Origin: Hofstenia miamia
Taxonomy: Eukaryota; Xenacoelomorpha; Acoela
DNA length: 64,000 nucleotides
Assembly (NCBI GenBank): GCA_004352715.1
Contig: SCFE01000079.1
Coordinates: 1,579,985-1,643,984, forward strand
Direction of reading: 5' to 3'
Below, one piece after another: positions 58,479 through 64,000 of this stretch. Under the pieces are notes generated by a model. That model worked only from the letters and a program-made list of their open reading frames with translations, was not told where the DNA came from and did no database searches. Each line of letters begins with the position of its first letter. Position 1 is the first letter of the stretch. Position numbers and translations under genes: made by a program.

Positions 58479-60033
58479 CAGTCTTTAACGTATTATTAGT
58501 CACCCCACAAAAAACAAGCATATATGGTTGCTCAGGACAACATTGAAAATTTTTCACAAACTTTCATCAATAGGCGTCTTATATACATAGTTACTATGCT
58601 CTTAACATATTTTGTTCTCATTAAAATGGCTCTGTGAGTGTGAGACATTGTATCTATCCTAACATATTATTAGTCACCCCTACAGCTGCGCACCAATACA
58701 TATTATATGTAAAAGTGTTTGAACTTTGGCAGTTTATTGTTACACCCACGCATTCACAAGTAGCAGCACATCTGCACAAGTTAGTTCAAGAGCCTGACTC
58801 ACATTCTTATTAATTGGTGAACTCAAGATATCTACCCAAACTTGACGTGGTATCCTTTGTAAGTTGCTTCAGATAAAATTTTCCTGAAACTTTCTATTGT
58901 GCAAAAGGAATTGTATGTTTATTTTAAGACAGTTATGGGACGAGCAAAGGACTTAATACGACAGAGAAAGATGCCATCCTTGCTGCCCTTGCATCTGGTC
59001 AACACACAATCAGCGAGATTGCTGAGAAATTCTGTGTTTCACGTCGCACAGTTCAATGCGCGAAAAATAATGGTTGTGCTACCAATGGAAGAGTGGGATG
59101 CTGTGGGCCCAAAAGAAAGAAAAGCATGGCTGAGTATCGCATAATCTGTCGTAAAGTAAATTTGAAGCCTTTAGCATCACTACATCAGCATGCTGCAGCA
59201 TTTAAGGCAAATAGTATTAATGTGTCTTTTATGACCGCATATCGACGGCTGAAGGAAGGAGGGTTTCAGAGTGTCGTCCGCCCACAGAATAAACCTAAAC
59301 TAATGCCCGCAATGTGTCAGAAATGGCTAGCTTGGGCCCGCAAATATGAGAAATGGACATTGGAGGACTGGAAGAAGGCATGTTTCTGGGACGAGTCCAC
59401 CTTTGAATGTCATGATGCTAGGGCATTAAGGGTATGGCACAAGATTGGCTCACCAAAACCTATCAGACTCACCATAAAGCATCCCACTAAGGTAATTGTG
59501 TGGTTTATGATGTTATGGTTTGGCACAGGAAGGCTACATGTGGTGGAAAATATGATGAATGCCGAGAAATACGTCATTGTGATGGCAAATCACATGTTGC
59601 CTCAAGCCCTTGAGTGGTTTCAGACATCTGATTGGCTCGATATGCAAGACAGGGCCCAGTGCCATACTGCAAAACGCTGCCAAACCTTTTGCACAATAAG
59701 GGGTGCGTGTTCTGGACTGGCCTGGCAACAGTCCAGGCATGAGCCACATTGAAACACTGTGGGCTATCTTAAAGCAATGACTGCACTCCCAGATCATCTC
59801 CAACAAGAAACAACTAATTGAAGAACTGATTACGATCTGGGAACATGATGTGGCAGTAACTGTTAAAAGCCAACATCTCATAGCATCAATGCCGAAGCAT
59901 ATCTCTGCTTTGATTGCTGCTAAAGCTGCCGTACGAGGTTTTGACACAATGTGACTATTAATGTATTAAAAAGTTTTCTCGATTTTTGCAAGCTGTGTGT
60001 ATTTGTGAAATATATTTTTATGTAGACATTGGA
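58479..60033 (+). mobile_element. Second Tc1-type transposon, inactive
   Basis: The left end reads CAGTCTTTAACGTATTATTAG then TCACCCC (parts of at most 20 bases: CAGTCTTTAACG, TATTATTAGTCACC). The word ATATTATTAGTCACCCC recurs at about 58663, so the left repeat is of the double (IR/DR) sort. Near the right, reversed, AATACATTAATAGTCAC matches it imperfectly. Both edges abut TA arrays (58448-58478 and 60034-60061), so exact ends and the TA duplication cannot be fixed. The length of about 1.55 kb is normal for Tc1. Confidence 0.7.
58936..59954 (+). pseudogene. Tc1 transposase, mutated
   Basis: Starting MGRAKDL, a frameshift near 58957 leads to EKDAILAALASGQHTISEI, an N-terminal helix-turn-helix. 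The frame then stays open to 59752 and contains CFWDESTFECH (first Asp) and MQDRAQCHTAK (second Asp; the usual Gly after Asp is Arg). A second frameshift near 59690-59740 leads to WPGNSPGMSHIETLW, with the Glu, where the usual Asp or equivalent before MSHIE is Gly. The tail ends AVRGFDTM and a stop at 59954. Codon distance between second Asp and Glu is 103 bases, two short of the 105 expected for DD34E, which fits a small deletion. Confidence 0.85.
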
Positions 60034-60061
60034 CTATATATATATATATATATATATATAA
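60034..60061. repeat. (TA)n array at right edge of Tc1 element
   Basis: Uninterrupted TA run following GTAGACATTGGAC. Together with the array at 58448-58478 it brackets the Tc1 element. Confidence 0.9.
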
Positions 60062-60949
60062 TGCATTTTGCTGTTTTGGCTTGCCAGAATAATCGATTCT
60101 AAACTTAGAATAGAAGTCAAACACGTAATAAGTAATGCAACCAAAATTTAACATATAAAATCCCAATCTGTAACCTAATGATCAGAATAGGTGCAATTAT
60201 GTAGCAAAATACGTAAGATTTCTTATTCAATTGTAAAACAAAACTATTGTGATAAATAAAAAACAATTATTTTTTATGCTCTCAGTTGGAAATGGCCAAA
60301 CTTTAGACAAGGGAAGAAAAAATTGTAGGCAAGAAAGTTTTTTTAAACGAGCATTAGTATTGGTTTTATCTGCAAAACTGTTGATGTATGTAATTTGATT
60401 TAATTCCACAGATTGAAGGAAATCATTTCATAGCGCTCAGATTTGTTACAAAAGATACCTTATTAAATCCTTGTGAGAAGACTGGACTTTATTATGTCTG
60501 TGAACAACGTGTGATGTAAAATACTTACGTAAAACCAATCTTTCTTTTAGTAATAACTCTAGTAATTATCTCAAATATAAAAATATACTAGTCATCAATA
60601 ATAACTATCTGAAAAAGCATCGAACAAGCACTAGCTGTAGATCTTAAATATGATCTGACGTACTTGCAGTTTCTGTTTTCTAAATTTTTGAAAAGCAAAT
60701 GTTAGTCGAACTTCTGAAAGCATACCAGATCCATTCGAATTTCTTCTTCTAGCTTATCTTTCAAAAAATTTGTTACGTTAAAGCTCTTGAATACATTTGT
60801 AAATTGATTCATCTTCTCCGAAAGTATATATACATGTATGAAAAATTATGGAAATACCAAGACACGTGGCATCGCCTTTTCAGAGTTTCCCTCAACGGAT
60901 GTACCTCATCATATTATCATGGAGTTCAATTTGCTGCAAACTTAAATTG
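60062..60949. other. Non-coding stretch
   Basis: AT-rich; no gene recognised. Confidence 0.45.
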
Positions 60950-61495
60950 AACTGGGCGTGTGTCTTACCGTCTTCGTAAAGCTAATTCCGCACTTTGGTC
61001 CTCTTTCGTAATGCTCCCTTCAATACCTTATCTGCACTCCTTGTGCTATTCTTTTCATTGTTGGTGGCCGTCTCGTGCTTTGTTCCTGCTAATGGAAAAG
61101 GTTCAAGAAACCTCCTTTCAAATGCATTTTTTCTCTTTCTATACAAAGAAGCTCTGCTCTCCCGCTGTCACTTCACTTTCATGCCTGTGATCTCATCCTG
61201 TTCGATCGTTTACTGGCACGCAATCTGAATATTGATCCATTTGATTTAATAACATTTTCGAATTCTCACTCTACCCACTTTGATGGTGTTGTCACGTTCT
61301 CTGTTCGTCACCTTCATTCATTTTTAAATCTTGCTTGTGCTTCTAATTATTTCCTCCTTACTCTAAGCCCTCCAACTGATATGGACGTTTTCTTCGCCTT
61401 CGTGCTTCTAAAATTATCTGCTGCCTTCCTCTTCCATGATCCGTTCTCTCGCTTTGCTTCTACTTCATCGCCTGTGACGGTCCTCGATGCTGAAA
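60950..61495. other. Moderately G+C-rich, coding-like debris
   Basis: About 540 bp without long A/T runs and with overlapping open frames on the plus strand (60960-61190 and 60995-61228). I recognise no domain with confidence. The texture resembles the retroelement-linked remnant at 39030-39445, and it may be another portion of the same kind of element, broken by many frameshifts. Confidence 0.3.
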
Positions 61496-62550
61496 AACTT
61501 GATTTTTATTTATTTACATAGTTTTGCTTTTGCCGGCCTAATCTTACCAAACTTGCAAAGCTTTATCAGATATTTGCCAGAAATAAGTATATGCAAATTT
61601 TCAATAGGATACTTACAAAACTTTGAAAGAATGGCAAATTTGAATTTGCAGTGAGTGTACTAGCAAAGTTTTATTGCACAACCAAACCCGGCTTAAGCAG
61701 TCCACTTTAATTTTGTATATATTTGTCTAAAATAAACCCAGCTCTTAGAATTCCTAGATAGACGTTCACTGCTTCAAAAATACTATTTTATAATAATTCT
61801 GAATTTGTATAATAATTAATTTTATTTTCAAATATCTAAAAACAAACATCCAAATATCGCTAACCTACTAGAAACATTATTTTGGTCTTTTGAAACCGCG
61901 CTTTAAATGGACAAGATTGATACAGATAGCAACCGTAAATTATTTCACATTTTAATAATGCTCGCTCTTTTTTCTATAAATAAATTTAGAATTTCAATGG
62001 CAATTATGCATTTTAAGCCATTCTTTGTCTAAATCTATCAAATTATTTCTCCAGAGATCAGTCATTGTTATAAATTTTAAATTAATGAGAATTTAGCTCT
62101 TATTATTTCAGTTAAGGAAGTCAATTAACAACAAATTATTTATAGAAACTCAAACGCCATGCAAAAAATGCATAAGTTGACTGGTAGCAAACAATTTACC
62201 AAGAAAAATTGTTTGTATAACTTAGTAGGATTTAATAGGCAATTACATTTATATTCCAAAAAACCAAAAGCATTTTACTATTTTTGGACATACAACCTAT
62301 ACAATTAAATTCATTTTTTCCATTGACAAATAGAAAATGAGAAAAACAATTTGAATTAAATGCGTTTCAAAAATTTTGAATAACATTCCCAATTTCCTAC
62401 AAGGAATGGAAACATAATATTCAGAAATACTTTTCATTGTATCTAGATTAGTTCCAAAATTTAGTAAGATTCTTCTAGGCGAAGTTTGATTTTGATATTT
62501 TTATCAAAAACCTTCGACTACATTAAACCTCGTGGNTGGTTTGTTCCAAT

Positions 62551-62551
<1 letters not shown>
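61496..62551. other. Non-coding stretch
   Basis: No gene. About 61530-61700 (TTATCAGATATTTGCCAGAAAT, given here as TTATCAGATATT and GCCAGAAAT, then GATACTTACAAAACTT) resembles 40900-40975 (TTATCAAATATCCAGAAAT, then GATACTTACAAAACTT), so both hold one dispersed repeat. Confidence 0.4.

Positions 62552-62582
<31 letters not shown>
62552..62582. repeat. (TA)n microsatellite
   Basis: Uninterrupted TA run about 180 bp beyond the stop of the minus-strand PLE. Confidence 0.9.
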
Positions 62583-62586
<4 letters not shown>

Positions 62587-62760
62587 AAAGGAAAATAAAT
62601 TTAACGTTCGATTATATTATATAGCAAATAATTTGCGGCAAAAATATTTTTACAATATACAAACTACACTAAAATTATAGAATGAAATCTAAAATAAATA
62701 TAAATACTTTGTTGATTTAATTTGTTTACTTAAAAACTTTGTTTTATCGATGTTGTTAAT

Positions 62761-64000
62761 TTAAATGGCTTCTGCAATTTTTGTATATTTTGTTCTTGTA
62801 ATGATCTTAAAATTTTCAATGTTGATATTATGAATGTGATTAATAATTTCTGATGTTAAATGGCCATTGATGTGCTCTTTGATTCGCGCATCAAAGTGAC
62901 GGATGGTTTCATCGATGTATGATTCCTTACAATCATCACAAGTATATCTATAAACTAAAATGAAGCCAATCCTTTTGATATTTGATCTTTGTTGCGAATT
63001 AAATTTAGTGCTTTGAATGATTGAAATATTGGAATAATCTTTGTAAATTTTAAAATTGTATTAAATGATCGTAGCTTATTTTCAATTGAATTGCATTATT
63101 TTCAATAAAGGGAAATTTCCAATATGTGTCTTTCTTAGTTTCTTTTATATCTTCATCAGATTTTTCATGATTAGTTGACAATAAACATTGATCTACAATT
63201 TTCTTTATAATATGATGTGGATATCCATTATTACAAAACATGTCATATAAATGATTTAAAGAGTTTGTAATTTTCAAATATGATGATGATATTTTGATAA
63301 CTCTTTTCCATAAACATTGATTGTATTTAACTTATGCTTTGGATCACAATAAGAATCAAATGGTATGTAAAGACCGCTGTTCGTTTCCTTAATAAATATT
63401 TCAATTTCATATGATTTTTCAAGATTTGTTACAATAATATCTAAAATATTTATCTTCTTTTCATTTTCTTGTTTTAATGAAAATTTTATTTCAGGCAATT
63501 GATTATCTATAAAGTAAAAAAAGTCGTCAATTTCTCTTTGATTATGAAATACAGCAAATACATCATCAACATATCTCTGATAGCATAGAAATTCATTTGA
63601 TTTCAAATTTAGATGCAATTATATCCATTTCGAAACTATCCATTGTAGGGCCTAAGGGTGAACTCATAGCCAATCCGTCAATCTGTTTATATTTATGTCC
63701 ATTAAACGAAAACGAATTATCTAAGCATGCCGCTTCAATGAGCCTTTTAAGAGAACTGAGAGAAATTGGCAAAGAATTTTTTGGAATCACATTTCATGTG
63801 ATCAATCGTTTTGTGACTGGAATATTAGTAAAAAAAGGATTTCACATCAAAGCTACCAATAATTTTGGAGTGTAATTTTCATTGAAAAAATTTGAAGATA
63901 TTTGTAACATTGAAAAAATCTGATAAATTATATTTTGGTGGAATACATTTTTTAATGAGATTGTCTAGCCATGTATTAAACATTTTAAAGGGTCTAATGG
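62761..64000 (-). pseudogene. Penelope-like element: RT plus GIY-YIG endonuclease, partial and frameshifted
   Basis: Reading the minus strand from the window edge, motif A is SFDVKSFFTNIP (about 63800-63840). Motif B is YKQIDGLAMSSPLGPT (about 63650-63700; the normal Gly after Met is Ser). Motif C is YQRYVDDVFAVF (catalytic DD), followed by NILDIIVTN and TNSGLYIPFDSY. A C-terminal domain, ILVYRYTCDDCKESYIDET then RHFDARIKEHI, is the GIY-YIG-like nuclease with its Cys pair that PLEs fuse to RT. The YIG Gly is replaced by Asp. Stop TAA is at 62763-62761. Frameshifts near 63280, 63600 and 63795 separate the blocks. The 5' end lies outside the window. It is a different PLE lineage from the one at 42.6-46.2 kb, which has no such nuclease. 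Confidence 0.82.

Noticed and set aside
1-64000. CRISPR arrays, tRNA or rRNA genes
   Set aside because: I saw no regularly spaced direct repeats with unique spacers, no tRNA-like cloverleaf with TTCRA arm and no rRNA core words. A tRNAscan or Rfam scan would settle it.

Overview
This is a gene-poor, very AT-rich stretch (about 30 % G+C by eye) of a eukaryotic nuclear genome, almost certainly an invertebrate animal. Signs of this are an exon with a signal peptide and a GTGAGT donor, AATAAA signals, more than twenty (TA)n arrays, and several classes of decayed animal transposons (Tc1, hAT, pogo, LINE, Penelope-like). There is no operon, ribosome binding site, rRNA or tRNA that I can see. Nothing fixes the phylum; a cnidarian or a tunicate would both fit. 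It is draft scaffold sequence: one 198-base gap lies at 25279-25476 inside a TA array, and isolated N bases mark contig joins at 577, 46227, 46646, 51738, 52230, 52310-52321, 52704, 54019, 55766 and 62536.

Layout. 1-12.4 kb: non-coding, with a 355-bp hAT-type MITE (1009-1363), a piggyBac-like MITE (6080-6557) and a TA-flanked MITE with long inverted repeats (10801-11370). 12404-13696: a Tc1-type DD34E element, broken by one extra base in an A8 run. 14519-14968: a short intronless gene with a SERTA-like segment. 15-39 kb: a gene desert with TA arrays, a 62-bp tandem duplication, a G+C-rich island (22.5-23.4 kb), a near-perfect palindrome at 33069-33114 and a retrotransposon-linked remnant at 39.0 kb.

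40080-47911: a two-exon gene for a small secreted protein (signal peptide, PAN/apple-like cysteine segment, then a TSP1-like segment). Its 7.2-kb intron holds a Penelope-like element (PLE) in the same orientation, as a long first copy (42565-45442) followed head to tail by an internally deleted second copy. The junction carries a hammerhead-ribozyme-like sequence, and the first copy starts within 3 nt of the position equivalent to the predicted cleavage site. The PLE's zinc-finger ORF ends directly after a T_TTA_AAC slippery heptamer, and the RT frame runs through in -1; both copies keep this.

48.8-56.7 kb: a deleted hAT element with a 7/8-matching TSD, an unrecognised candidate exon, a LINE fragment, and a pogo-type transposase whose pieces lie in the wrong order. 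Overlaps between contig ends show that the scaffold is mis-ordered here and that a 935-bp segment is present twice. 56973-57977: an intact single-exon short-chain dehydrogenase of the 3-ketoacyl-CoA reductase/HSD17B12 type, the best conserved ordinary gene in the window. 58479-60033: a second, mutated Tc1 element sitting between two TA arrays. 62761-64000: a second PLE, on the minus strand, with RT motifs and a C-terminal GIY-YIG-like domain.

Only three or four host genes are supported; most other coding signal comes from mobile elements. The genes do not form an evident pathway.
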